This document shows, piece after piece, positions 51,731-59,660 of a stretch of 64,000 nucleotides of DNA. Numbering within the stretch: the stretch's first letter is position 1; every line of letters starts with the position of its first letter. The stretch comes from JAFGVL01 sp964546015 (GTDB taxonomy: Bacteria; Bacteroidota; Bacteroidia; Bacteroidales; Paludibacteraceae). Where the stretch lies: assembly GCA_964546015.1 (NCBI GenBank), contig CAZJHO010000002.1:124001-188000 (forward strand), read 5' to 3'. The notes beneath the pieces are model-generated. The model did no database searches. It worked only from the letters and a program-made list of their open reading frames with translations, and was not told where the DNA came from. The position numbers and the translations under genes were made by a program.

Positions 51731-52944
51731 TAAATAAGCTCGAAAATGCCCGAAATAGCATAAGCCGATACAATCAGCAACATACTCTTATAAATTATTA
51801 AACCAATACCGCAGAAGAAAAGAAACGAACATAACGCAATAATTTGATTTTTGGTTACAAAATAATATCTGCCTTGTGGTACAAAAATATAACTGATGTA
51901 GCAACCAACAATCAGCCAAGTGTAAATGCTGGTACTGAGTATTACAGCCATTGGATAAGAGGCTATCATGCTTTTACCGCCTAAAAGTAATATTGCCCAA
52001 TAGCCGAAAAGAATGACAATTGCCATTACAAATAAGCTGATAATTCGCTCGTAGCGGAATATCTTTTTTATTTTTTCAATTTGAAGATTTTCTATGGCTT
52101 TAGGAAAAATAGCAGCATTTATATTATTTGTCAACATTCGCGGTATGACTATTATTTTATTGGCTAAATCGTATAAAGCGACATCCCCCATACTCATAAA
52201 CGAACCGATAATGATAGTTATTGTTTCTTGTTTGGCAGTACCCAAGGCGTTTGACCAGAAAAAAGGTAGTGATTCTTTACAGTATTCTTTTACCAATCGA
52301 AAAGGAACAAGGCGCAGCTTGATTTGTTCGCTGTAGCGGAGTATATAAGCGGCGGTCATTGCACCCAATAAAACAGAAATCAGAACGATAAGGGCATACA
52401 ACCATGTTTGGTCTGTCGTTTTTACGAATAGTAAGATAAAAGGAATGGTCAGTAAGCGAAAAGCAAGCTGTATATAAGTAACGATTTTCATTTTTTGCAC
52501 CGCCTGAAAATACCAGCTTGGGAAAAATAATTGGGTTAGCACTTGTCCGTAGCAAAGGAAAAACACCAGCCAATTTTCGCGAAGAATCGGGATGAAAATA
52601 ACTAACGAGCCGAAAATAATTGTAGCCAGCAAAGTCAGATAACATTTGGCTGTGAACACGCTTGATACGATTTCGCTTTTGGAAGCTAAATCATCTTTAC
52701 ACTCTAGAATACGCCTCATGGACGGAAAATTGAATCCGAATGCAATAAAAATGATAAAGAATGTAGTGATAGAAAAAGCAAATGCATAAAGACCATAACT
52801 TTCTTTTCCTAATGTGCGTATCAGGTATGGATAGATAAAGATGCCGATAAGAGAACTAAAAATCTGGAGCGAAGTCATGTAAAAGTAGTTTTCGAAGACC
52901 TTGCCTTTAATTACAGTTTTTTTTATGTTCTCAAATACAGTCAT
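51694..52944 (-). CDS. Wzx/MATE-type lipid-linked oligosaccharide flippase
   Basis: A 416-residue polytopic membrane protein with about twelve hydrophobic segments. It begins after a short polar N-terminus with FENYFYMTSLQIFSSLIGIFIYPYLIRTLGKESYG, the usual opening of oligosaccharide flippases. It has ILCYIS-type spacing, DLANKIIVIPRMLTNNINAAIFPK and a basic tail. It should flip undecaprenyl-linked oligosaccharide to the periplasm. It is coupled to the PPTase gene by a 4-base overlap. Together with the main-locus polymerase-like gene it would permit a Wzx/Wzy route. Confidence 0.9.
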   Translation of the reverse strand: MTVFENIKKTVIKGKVFENYFYMTSLQIFSSLIGIFIYPYLIRTLGKESYGLYAFAFSITTFFIIFIAFGFNFPSMRRILECKDDLASKSEIVSSVFTAKCYLTLLATIIFGSLVIFIPILRENWLVFFLCYGQVLTQLFFPSWYFQAVQKMKIVTYIQLAFRLLTIPFILLFVKTTDQTWLYALIVLISVLLGAMTAAYILRYSEQIKLRLVPFRLVKEYCKESLPFFWSNALGTAKQETITIIIGSFMSMGDVALYDLANKIIVIPRMLTNNINAAIFPKAIENLQIEKIKKIFRYERIISLFVMAIVILFGYWAILLLGGKSMIASYPMAVILSTSIYTWLIVGCYISYIFVPQGRYYFVTKNQIIALCSFLFFCGIGLIIYKSMLLIVSAYAISGIFELIYCRYITRKYRLL

Positions 52945-53555
52945 TTAATACACCAAGTAAGTACGAATGAGTTGGTAAATTTATAATTTATGCTGAAACT
53001 TTCTTCTGTCGATGAAGCTTTCCCGATGAGAATTCCTTTGTTGTCTAATATAAACGGTTCCACAAGTAAGTCCTCCGATAGAATAACATCTTTTTTATCA
53101 AGTAATTTTATCAAGGTTTCTTTTGCCGACCAATAAATAAGCGACTTGTCCACCGGATTATCGGGTAGGAGAGAGCTCAATTCTTTTTTACTCATAAATC
53201 GTTCTTTTAGCTTAAAAGCTCTATCGGAAAGATATTCTATATCAATGCCCACTTGTCTGATGGGGTCGAGTAGTACGGCAACAAATCCTTTAGTGTGGGA
53301 AATGCTTATATTATAAGAATTATCTTTAAGCAGAGGTTTACCCGATTCTGTATAGATAATGGTTTTTTCTTCGCCGCATAATGTTTTTAAAAGAATTCTC
53401 ACTGTAAGCCATTCTTTTTGGCGGTTTTCGCTTGTTATTGCTAAGAACTTTTTTTCGTTGACAGCGCTTAACATAGCACATAATTCATCCACATTCTCGC
53501 TGATTTTCCAAATGCCTAGTTTTGCTGTTTCTATTATGTAACTATCGAAAAGCAT
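52941..53555 (-). CDS. 4'-phosphopantetheinyl transferase superfamily protein
   Basis: Transfers phosphopantetheine from CoA to carrier proteins. It is 204 residues, Sfp-like. Motifs: NISISHTKGFVAVLL, VGIDIEYLSDRAFKLKERFMS (metal-binding Asp and Glu) and WSAKETLIKLL. The usual third element (KET) is present. It sits directly after gldD (4-base gap) in the gldE-gldD operon, a neighbour pair conserved in Bacteroidota. It is unclear which carrier protein it serves; none is in the window. Confidence 0.93.
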   Translation of the reverse strand: MLFDSYIIETAKLGIWKISENVDELCAMLSAVNEKKFLAITSENRQKEWLTVRILLKTLCGEEKTIIYTESGKPLLKDNSYNISISHTKGFVAVLLDPIRQVGIDIEYLSDRAFKLKERFMSKKELSSLLPDNPVDKSLIYWSAKETLIKLLDKKDVILSEDLLVEPFILDNKGILIGKASSTEESFSINYKFTNSFVLTWCIK

Positions 53556-53559
53556 AATT

Positions 53560-54126
53560 TTATTTCCAACGGATAGATTCTATTAAACGGCGTAAATCTT
53601 TTTCTACAAAAGCGGAAACCGGAGCGATAGAATCGGCATTAGGTGTGGCATTAAAATAGACAGAGCCTCTAAAAAAATGTTTTATGCTGTCGGTGAGCAC
53701 AAACTGTATTGGAGATGCTGCATTGCCATGTAATTCGTACAAAATGCCATAAACTTTGGCTTCGGGATTCTCAAAAGGTTTTTCTTCGATAGCGTCAGCC
53801 CTAATAGTATGTTTGTACACTAACGAGCGACTATCTTCACTCAGTTGATAAAAATTATTTTTTACAGGCATATAGCTACAGTAGATCTTCCCGTCGAAAT
53901 TCGGATAATAAATATCAACAAACTCTTCTTTTTGATTCGGAGCTTTACGCGTGCTGACATTGGCGTATTTTGAGACATCGAACACACATGGAGGCGATAC
54001 ATTGTCAAATTCTACATATTCATTTTCCGGAAGGTCTATTCTGAAATATCCGTATGGTTTTGGTTTATAGTCCGAACAACCTATCAGAAAAAACATCAAG
54101 CAAATATTTGTTAAAAAAATGCGCAT
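53560..54126 (-). CDS. gldD: Gliding motility lipoprotein GldD
   Basis: A 188-residue lipoprotein with the lipobox LIGC (Cys17) and YKPKPYGYFRIDLPENEY, the conserved GldD opening. It continues with YPNFDGKIYCSYMPVKNNFY and AKVYGILYELHGNAASPIQF. GldD is a lipoprotein needed for gliding in motile Bacteroidota and is kept in many non-gliding species. It follows gldE by 18 bases and precedes the PPTase gene by 4. The exact biochemical role is unknown. Confidence 0.93.
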   Translation of the reverse strand: MRIFLTNICLMFFLIGCSDYKPKPYGYFRIDLPENEYVEFDNVSPPCVFDVSKYANVSTRKAPNQKEEFVDIYYPNFDGKIYCSYMPVKNNFYQLSEDSRSLVYKHTIRADAIEEKPFENPEAKVYGILYELHGNAASPIQFVLTDSIKHFFRGSVYFNATPNADSIAPVSAFVEKDLRRLIESIRWK

Positions 54127-54144
54127 ATATTATAGTTCTATATT

Positions 54145-55461
54145 CTAAGTTTTCAAATTTTCGTTCTCTGTTCTTCGTTTCTCATTAATGGTTACTTTAA
54201 CTGTTTCAATTTTTCTGTTATCTGCCGAAACAATTTCGAACGAATAGTTTTTATAGGTAATAATTTCTTTTTCGGCCGGAATTTCTCCTTTTATGGCTAA
54301 AATCAATCCGGCTAAAGTTTCTGCATCGTCCGAGATTTCGGTAAAAATATCTTGGTCTATATTTTTTATTCTGAAAAAATCTGTTAATGAAATCTGAGCT
54401 TCAACCAAATAAGTATTTTCATTAATCATTTGGTATTCTGATTCGTTTTCATCATATTCATCATTTATTTCACCCAATATTTCTTCCAAAATATCTTCCA
54501 TGGTTATCATGCCCGATGTGCCTCCAAACTCATCCACTACAATAGCAATATGTATTTTATTTTTTTGGAAATCAGTTAATAAATCATCTATTTTTTTTGT
54601 TTCGGGAACGAAGTACGCCGGACGAACCAATGATTGCCACCTGAATTTGTCTCCTTTATCCAAGTGTGGTAAAATATCCTTAATATATAAAATACCCCTG
54701 ATGTTGTCTTTGTTCCCCTGATATACCGGAATGCGTGAGTAGCCGCTATCAATAATCAGTTGTAGTAATTCTTTAAATGGAGTTTTTATATTAATATCCA
54801 CCATCTGTAATCTGGGAGTCATTACTTTATTGGCTGTGATATTTCCAAAATTTACAATTCCTTCCAAAATATCCTTGTCTTCATCTTTTTGGTTGGCTGT
54901 GAGTTGTAAAGCATCAGATAACTCGTCGATAGAAATATTGGTGTGATTATATTTTATTAATTTTTTGTTGATAAGGTTTGATGAATTGATCAGGATAGAA
55001 GCAACCGGATTCAATATCTTTTGTAAAACTAAAAGAATGTGAGCGCCTTTTAATGCAATTTTTTTTGCGGCGATGATCGAATAAATTTTTGGCATTATCT
55101 CGCCGAAAAGCAATAAAAGAAATGTGATGACGATAATATCGAATAAAAATCCCACCAAAGGGCTTTGCGAGGCAAAGTTGAACAGTAAATGACTGCAATA
55201 AGTCGCTGAAATAATGGTGCCAATATTAGAAAAATTATTGATAATCAATATTGTTGCTAATAATTTTTCGGGATTGGAAAGCAACTTCAAGACTGCTTTG
55301 TCATTTCTTTTTTCTTCGTTTAGCTCTTTGGGGTTCAATGAAAAAAAAGCCACTTCCGAAGCAGAAGAGAATGTCGAAACAAAAAGCAATAAAACAGTGA
55401 TTAGTAGAAAGGTAATAGCTGAAATAGAAAATCCGTTAAACAGTTCGGGTAATGAGTCCAC
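54145..55461 (-). CDS. gldE: Gliding motility-associated protein GldE (CNNM/CorC type)
   Basis: A 438-residue integral membrane protein of the CNNM/hemolysin-C family. The N-terminal DUF21-like membrane domain has several hydrophobic segments and FSSASEVAFFSLNPKEL. Two CBS domains follow (VMTPRLQMVDIN, GYSRIPVYQGNKDNIRGILYIKD, IHIAIVVDEFGGTSGMITMEDILEEI), then a C-terminal CorC_HlyC domain. It is the first gene of the run with gldD and the PPTase gene. Probably an ion-transport-like protein; its tie to gliding is by homology and position. Confidence 0.93.
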   Translation of the reverse strand: MDSLPELFNGFSISAITFLLITVLLLFVSTFSSASEVAFFSLNPKELNEEKRNDKAVLKLLSNPEKLLATILIINNFSNIGTIISATYCSHLLFNFASQSPLVGFLFDIIVITFLLLLFGEIMPKIYSIIAAKKIALKGAHILLVLQKILNPVASILINSSNLINKKLIKYNHTNISIDELSDALQLTANQKDEDKDILEGIVNFGNITANKVMTPRLQMVDINIKTPFKELLQLIIDSGYSRIPVYQGNKDNIRGILYIKDILPHLDKGDKFRWQSLVRPAYFVPETKKIDDLLTDFQKNKIHIAIVVDEFGGTSGMITMEDILEEILGEINDEYDENESEYQMINENTYLVEAQISLTDFFRIKNIDQDIFTEISDDAETLAGLILAIKGEIPAEKEIITYKNYSFEIVSADNRKIETVKVTINEKRRTENENLKT

Positions 55462-55486
55462 AGCAATGTGTTTTAGTGAAACAAAA

Positions 55487-55511
55487 CAAGGACGGATTTG
55501 TTCCGTCCTTG
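55487..55511 (-). terminator. Terminator downstream of ssb
   Basis: A perfect 9-bp stem CAAGGACGG / CCGTCCTTG with a 7-base loop, followed on the minus strand by TTTTGTTT. It separates ssb from the gldE operon. Confidence 0.85.
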
Positions 55512-55544
55512 CAAAAGTAATTATTTTTATTAAAACTTATCGGC

Positions 55545-56003
55545 TTAGAAAGGTAAATCATCTACCGGGTTTTCAACCGGACCTTCAAATACAGGAGGTG
55601 TTGTGCTCGCTTGAGTTGTGTTTGGTGGAGTTGTTGCAGTAGTTACATTGCCTACTTCATTATCCTGACGGCGAGGAGTGCTGTAAAACTCAATTCTATC
55701 GGCAAGTATTTCCGTAACGAAACGGCGAATACCGTCTTTTTCATATTCACGATATCTGATTTTTCCTTCCACTAATAGGGAAGAACCTTTTTTTATATGT
55801 TTTTCTACGAATTGGATTCGTTCGCCACGCACCACCACATTGTGCCAATCCGTACGCTCCGGCACTTGCGTCCCGTTCGGGAGTGTATAGCCACGCTCGT
55901 TAGTAGCTAAAGTAAAATTGGCAATTGCATTTCCGCTCTCAAAATACTTAACTTCAGGATCTCTTCCCACATTTCCTATTAGTATAACTTTGTTTAATGA
56001 CAT
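55545..56003 (-). CDS. ssb: Single-stranded DNA-binding protein
   Basis: Replication SSB of 152 residues. The OB-fold N-terminal half is MSLNKVILIGNVGRDPEVKY, with FTLATNERG, TDWHNVVVRGE, KGSSLLVEGKIRYREY and a Thr/Pro-rich linker. The acidic C-terminal tip is DDLPF, which binds partner proteins. The neighbour order mutY-ssb-gldE-gldD is conserved in Bacteroidota. Confidence 0.97.
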   Translation of the reverse strand: MSLNKVILIGNVGRDPEVKYFESGNAIANFTLATNERGYTLPNGTQVPERTDWHNVVVRGERIQFVEKHIKKGSSLLVEGKIRYREYEKDGIRRFVTEILADRIEFYSTPRRQDNEVGNVTTATTPPNTTQASTTPPVFEGPVENPVDDLPF

Positions 56004-56100
56004 AGTGTTACTGTATTTAAAATTTTAATTGATTGGTAAAAATAACAGATATTTTTAATATCGCAAAAAATCTGATTTTTTTTTTTGAACATTATATTTT

Positions 56101-57183
56101 TTAAGGTATAGTATTAAAATGATTTTCTATAAATAGTTCAATAAGCCTTGAAACGGGATATTCTGATAAACTATTTAAAGATGTTTTTTGGCATTTCTTC
56201 AAATATTCGTTTTCTTGCTCGGTTTCCAAAATATAAAAATTAGCATGGATAATTTGATGACTAAGTACATGTTTTATTTTAAAGTTGTTGATAGAAAATT
56301 TGAGCAGGATGTTTTTTAAAGTCGGTATTTTGTTTTGCTGCAAGATTAGATCTTCGATAGTTAGGTTGTAGTCGGTTTCCCATAATGGAAATTCGTACAA
56401 ATTTTGCCAAATATCTTTTTGGGTGCGTTTTTGCAAGTAAGTATATTCCTTGTTTTTGATAAAAAAATAATTAAAAAATCGTTCTCGTTGTTTGATTTTG
56501 GCTTCTTTAACAGGAAATTTGTTTATATCATTTGTCAAAAAAGCAACACATTCTTTTATGAAAATACAGTTATTACAATCCGGTTGTAATGGAGTGCATT
56601 GAAGCGCTCCAAACTCCATAATGGCTTGATTGTGAAGCAATGATCTTTTTTTGTCCAGTAATTGATTTGCTAATTGAAAGAAACATTTTTTCCCTTCGGT
56701 GGAGTTAATAGCCAAATCTATACCGAAGATGCGCGCAAGAACTCTGAATACATTTCCATCCACAACAGCATAAGGCTGATTATAAGCAAAAGAAGCAATA
56801 GCAGCGGCAGTATATTCTCCGATTCCTTTTAACGAAATGATTGCATTATAATCGGAAGGGAAAATACCATTATATTTTTCGGTGATGATTTGCGCAGTTT
56901 TATGCAAGTTGCGTGCCCGGCTGTAATAACCGAGCCCTTGCCAAAGCTTAAGGATCTCTTGCTCGTTTGCCTTGGCTAATGATACAATCGTCGGATAGCG
57001 TTCTTTAAAACGCAAAAAATAGCTTAATCCTTGTGCAACGCGTGTTTGCTGTAATATAATTTCAGATAACCATATCAGGTATGCATCGTTGGTATCTCGC
57101 CATGGAAGTTCACGCCGATTGGCATGATACCATTTTATAATAGAAGGACTGAAATTCTTTAAAAGCTTGTTAGATAATATCAT
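56101..57183 (-). CDS. mutY: A/G-specific adenine glycosylase
   Basis: Removes adenine mispaired with 8-oxoguanine. It is 360 residues from ATG 57183 (MILSNKLLKNFSPSIIKWYH). The frame is open upstream, but that part is not MutY-like and would overlap the hup promoter. Visible: ELPWRDTNDAYLIWLSEIILQQTRV, the helix-hairpin-helix LKGIGEYTAAAIASFAYNQP, catalytic-type Asp in YAVVDGNVFRVLAR, and the 4Fe-4S ligands C-x6-C-x2-C-x5-C (CTPLQPDCNNCIFIKEC). A C-terminal NUDIX-like 8-oxoG recognition domain follows. Confidence 0.96.
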   Translation of the reverse strand: MILSNKLLKNFSPSIIKWYHANRRELPWRDTNDAYLIWLSEIILQQTRVAQGLSYFLRFKERYPTIVSLAKANEQEILKLWQGLGYYSRARNLHKTAQIITEKYNGIFPSDYNAIISLKGIGEYTAAAIASFAYNQPYAVVDGNVFRVLARIFGIDLAINSTEGKKCFFQLANQLLDKKRSLLHNQAIMEFGALQCTPLQPDCNNCIFIKECVAFLTNDINKFPVKEAKIKQRERFFNYFFIKNKEYTYLQKRTQKDIWQNLYEFPLWETDYNLTIEDLILQQNKIPTLKNILLKFSINNFKIKHVLSHQIIHANFYILETEQENEYLKKCQKTSLNSLSEYPVSRLIELFIENHFNTIP

Positions 57184-57252
57184 AATTTTCCTTAAAAACA
57201 GGATTTCTTTCTTTACAAAGGTATCAAAAAAATGAAAAATATGTGTAATAAT

Positions 57253-57284
57253 TTTGTGAGAGAGAATTAAAAGCCCTATATTTG
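57253..57284 (+). promoter_or_regulatory. Predicted hup promoter
   Basis: TTTG at 57253-57256, 20 nt, TATATTTG at 57277-57284. Exact match to the Bacteroidota pattern, placed 49 bases before the hup ATG. Strong-looking, as expected for an abundant DNA-binding protein. Confidence 0.7.
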
Positions 57285-57333
57285 CAGTCCCAAAAAAAGA
57301 AGATGGTTTTATAAACAAATAAAATTTAAAGAC

Positions 57334-57609
57334 ATGACAAAAGCAGACATCGTTAATGAAATTTCAAAAGAAACCGGTATTGATAAGCTTACCGTTTTAA
57401 AAACAGTCGAATCATTTATGGAAAATGTAAAAGGTTCTTTGAGTAAGGGAGAAAATGTTTATTTGCGAGGCTTTGGTAGCTTTATTGTAAAAACAAGAGC
57501 ACAAAAAGTTGCACGCAACATTTCTAAAAATACAAGCATTATTATTCCTGCGCATAATATTCCGTCGTTCAAACCTGCAAAAACTTTTGTTTCGGCTGTA
57601 AAAAAATAA
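57334..57609 (+). CDS. hup: HU family DNA-binding protein
   Basis: A 91-residue nucleoid protein, forming dimers that bend DNA. MTKADIVNEISKETGIDKLT, NVYLRGFGSFIVKTRAQKVARNI and the beta-arm region with IIPAHNIPSFKPAKTF (HNIP-PSFKP variant of the DNA-intercalating loop) are clear. It is divergent from mutY, and a 30-residue basic protein gene follows 35 bases later. Confidence 0.97.
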   Translation: MTKADIVNEISKETGIDKLTVLKTVESFMENVKGSLSKGENVYLRGFGSFIVKTRAQKVARNISKNTSIIIPAHNIPSFKPAKTFVSAVKK

Positions 57610-57644
57610 GAATTTATTAAGTAATAATCATAAAATCTACTACT

Positions 57645-57737
57645 ATGCCAAGTGGAAAGAAAAGAAAAAGACATAAAATGTCAACACACAAACGCAAAAA
57701 ACGCCTAAGAAAAAACAGACATAAGAAGAAGAAATAA
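57645..57737 (+). CDS. 30-residue very basic protein (bS22/AURKAIP1-COX24-like)
   Basis: A tiny ORF of 30 codons from ATG 57645 beginning MPSGKKRKRHKMSTHKRKKR and ending with RHKKKK. About two thirds of residues are Lys, Arg or His. The composition and the HKMxxHKRKKRLRKNRHKKK pattern resemble the AURKAIP1/COX24 (bS22) family of small ribosomal proteins. The gene stands between hup and rng, an order I associate with Bacteroidota. Protein identity as ribosomal is inference; expression is likely given its position. Confidence 0.75.
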   Translation: MPSGKKRKRHKMSTHKRKKRLRKNRHKKKK

Positions 57738-57763
57738 AATTTTGGATTTTTTTCTTGTCTGAG

Positions 57764-57871
57764 AAAGTTACTTCAGGCAACTTTTGTATAAGGTCTGTCC
57801 ACTTTTGAAAGACCTTTGTTGATAGAAATAAGACAAACTTAAAGTAACTAATTTTAAGTTTGTTTTTTTTT
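57764..57871 (+). promoter_or_regulatory. Triple-hairpin leader upstream of rng
   Basis: Three successive inverted repeats lie between the small basic gene and rng: AAAGTT/AACTTT (57764-57784), AAGGTCT/AGACCTT (57790-57816) and ACAAACTTAAA/TTTAAGTTTGT (57833-57863). A run of eight to nine T follows the last one. The last hairpin with its T run looks like an intrinsic terminator, 20 bases before the rng GTG. It may end the hup transcript or act as an attenuator for rng. Confidence 0.65.
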
Positions 57872-57890
57872 ACTTAAAAGCATAATTATC

Positions 57891-59474
57891 GTGAATAGCG
57901 AATTAATAATAGATGCGCAGCAATCAAATATCTCTATAGCGCTGCTCGAAGATCAAAACCTTGTCGAATTGCACAGGGAAGAGCGACTGTCCGATACTTT
58001 TTCGGTAGGCAATATCTATTTGGCTCGCGTAAAAAAAATTATGCCCGGGCTAAATGCGGTTTTTGTAGATATTGGCTATGGAAAAGATGCTTTTTTGCAT
58101 TATCTTGATTTAGGTTCTCAGTTCAATACATTTCAGCAATACCTCAAACAACTTTTAGCCGATAGGAAAAAACCCTTCCCGATGGCAAAAGCACAGCTCT
58201 TGCCCGAAATTGATAAGAACGGGACGATATCGGGGGTGATTACCTCTGGACAAGAAATATTGGTTCAGATCATCAAAGAACCGATCTCGACCAAAGGTCC
58301 GAGATTAACTTCCGAAATATCCATTGCCGGTCGGTTTTTGGTGCTTGTTCCTTTCTCAGATAAAGTTTCTGTTTCTCAAAAAATAAAATCGAATGAAGAG
58401 CGTGCACGCTTGCGGCAGTTGGTGCAAAGCATAAAACCGAAAGGATACGGTGTAATTATACGCACTGTTGCCGAAGATAAGCGTGTCGCCGAGCTGGATA
58501 ACGAGCTTAAAGTGCTGGTAAATCGTTGGGAGGAGGCTGTAGCTAAAGTTCAACAATCTAAGGGCATAGGGCTTATTTGCGAGGAAATGGGGCGTACTAT
58601 CGGATTTATTCGAGATATTTTCAATTCTGATTTTCAGCATATTTTTGTAAATGATAAAACTATTTTTACGGAAATCCGTAATTATGTAGAGTTGATAGAC
58701 CTTTCTAAAAAAGGAATTGTAAAATTATACAATGACGAAATTCCTATTTTCGACCATTTTGCCATAACCAAGCAAATAAAATCTTCATTCGGTCGCATTG
58801 TATCTATTAAAAACGGTGCATATTTGGTGATAGAACATACCGAAGCAATGCATGTTATAGATGTAAATAGCGGAAATCGTTCAAAAGTAAAAGGACAGGA
58901 GGTCAATGCATTGGAAGTGAATATGGCTGCAGCCACAGAAGTAGCTCGCCAGCTTCGTTTGCGTGATATGGGTGGTATCATTGTAATTGATTTTATCGAT
59001 ATGCACGAAGGTGAAAATCGTCAGATGCTTTATGAGCATATGCGTGATTTAATGACAACCGATCGTGCTCGTCACAATATTCTTCCTTTGAGTAAATTCG
59101 GTGTAATGCAGATTACTCGCCAGCGTGTCCGGCCGGCTATGTCTGTGGATATAGAAGAAACTTGTCCTACCTGTTTGGGTACGGGGCGTACGATGCCGTC
59201 TATATTGTTTACCGATCAATTAGAAAATAAAATAGATATTTTAGTAAATGATTTGAAAATAAAGAATTTTACATTACATGTACATCCTTATGTAGAATCA
59301 TTTATAAAAAAAGGCTTTTTCTCTTTGTGTTGGCGATGGAAATTTAAATATGGTTTTGGATGTAAAATAGTTGCTTCTCAAAATTTAGGTTTTCTTCAAT
59401 ATAAGTTTTACGATAAGGAAAAGAAACCAATCAACTTACAGGAAGAACCGGATTTACAAAATATTGTTGAATAA
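57891..59474 (+). CDS. rng: Ribonuclease E/G family protein
   Basis: An endoribonuclease of the Rng/CafA class, 527 residues, starting at GTG 57891 (MNSELIIDAQQSNISIALLE). It acts in rRNA and mRNA processing. It has an S1-like region GNIYLARVKKIMPGLNAVFVDIG. The catalytic Asp region is HVIDVNSGNR and MGGIIVIDFIDM. The zinc-link motif is CPTCLGTGRTMPS. It lacks the long scaffold tail of RNase E, so it is the G-type core plus a C-terminal domain. No obvious SD. Confidence 0.95.
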   Translation: MNSELIIDAQQSNISIALLEDQNLVELHREERLSDTFSVGNIYLARVKKIMPGLNAVFVDIGYGKDAFLHYLDLGSQFNTFQQYLKQLLADRKKPFPMAKAQLLPEIDKNGTISGVITSGQEILVQIIKEPISTKGPRLTSEISIAGRFLVLVPFSDKVSVSQKIKSNEERARLRQLVQSIKPKGYGVIIRTVAEDKRVAELDNELKVLVNRWEEAVAKVQQSKGIGLICEEMGRTIGFIRDIFNSDFQHIFVNDKTIFTEIRNYVELIDLSKKGIVKLYNDEIPIFDHFAITKQIKSSFGRIVSIKNGAYLVIEHTEAMHVIDVNSGNRSKVKGQEVNALEVNMAAATEVARQLRLRDMGGIIVIDFIDMHEGENRQMLYEHMRDLMTTDRARHNILPLSKFGVMQITRQRVRPAMSVDIEETCPTCLGTGRTMPSILFTDQLENKIDILVNDLKIKNFTLHVHPYVESFIKKGFFSLCWRWKFKYGFGCKIVASQNLGFLQYKFYDKEKKPINLQEEPDLQNIVE

Positions 59475-59612
59475 TTTTTCCCGAAGAGTTACTGCTTTTT
59501 TAAAAAAGGCATGAGCGTAGGTTATATCTGAGTGTCCAGCAGTGGCAGCAATACACCCGAAAATGAAAAAAGACCTATTTATCACCAAATATAAATTAGT
59601 AAGGATAAGGGA

Positions 59613-59656
59613 AATTAAAAAAGGTTGAGATTTTAAAATCTCAACCTTTTTTAATT
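59613..59656. terminator. 44-base perfect palindrome, bidirectional terminator
   Basis: Arms of 22 bases, beginning AATTAAAAAAGGTTGAGATT, are perfectly self-complementary with no spacer. They provide A and T runs on both sides for converging rng and the FadL-like gene. The preceding stretch 59475-59612 shows nothing I can assign. Confidence 0.92.
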
Positions 59657-59660
59657 GTTT

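Noticed and set aside
57120..57318. 45-residue N-terminal extension of MutY
   Set aside because: The extra residues are hydrophobic and unlike MutY, and would require transcription across the divergent hup promoter; ATG 57183 matches the family start.
59475..59612. Possible gene remnant after rng (minus-strand frame ending AVTLREKLFNNIL)
   Set aside because: Too short, no start or family resemblance; left as unassigned spacer.
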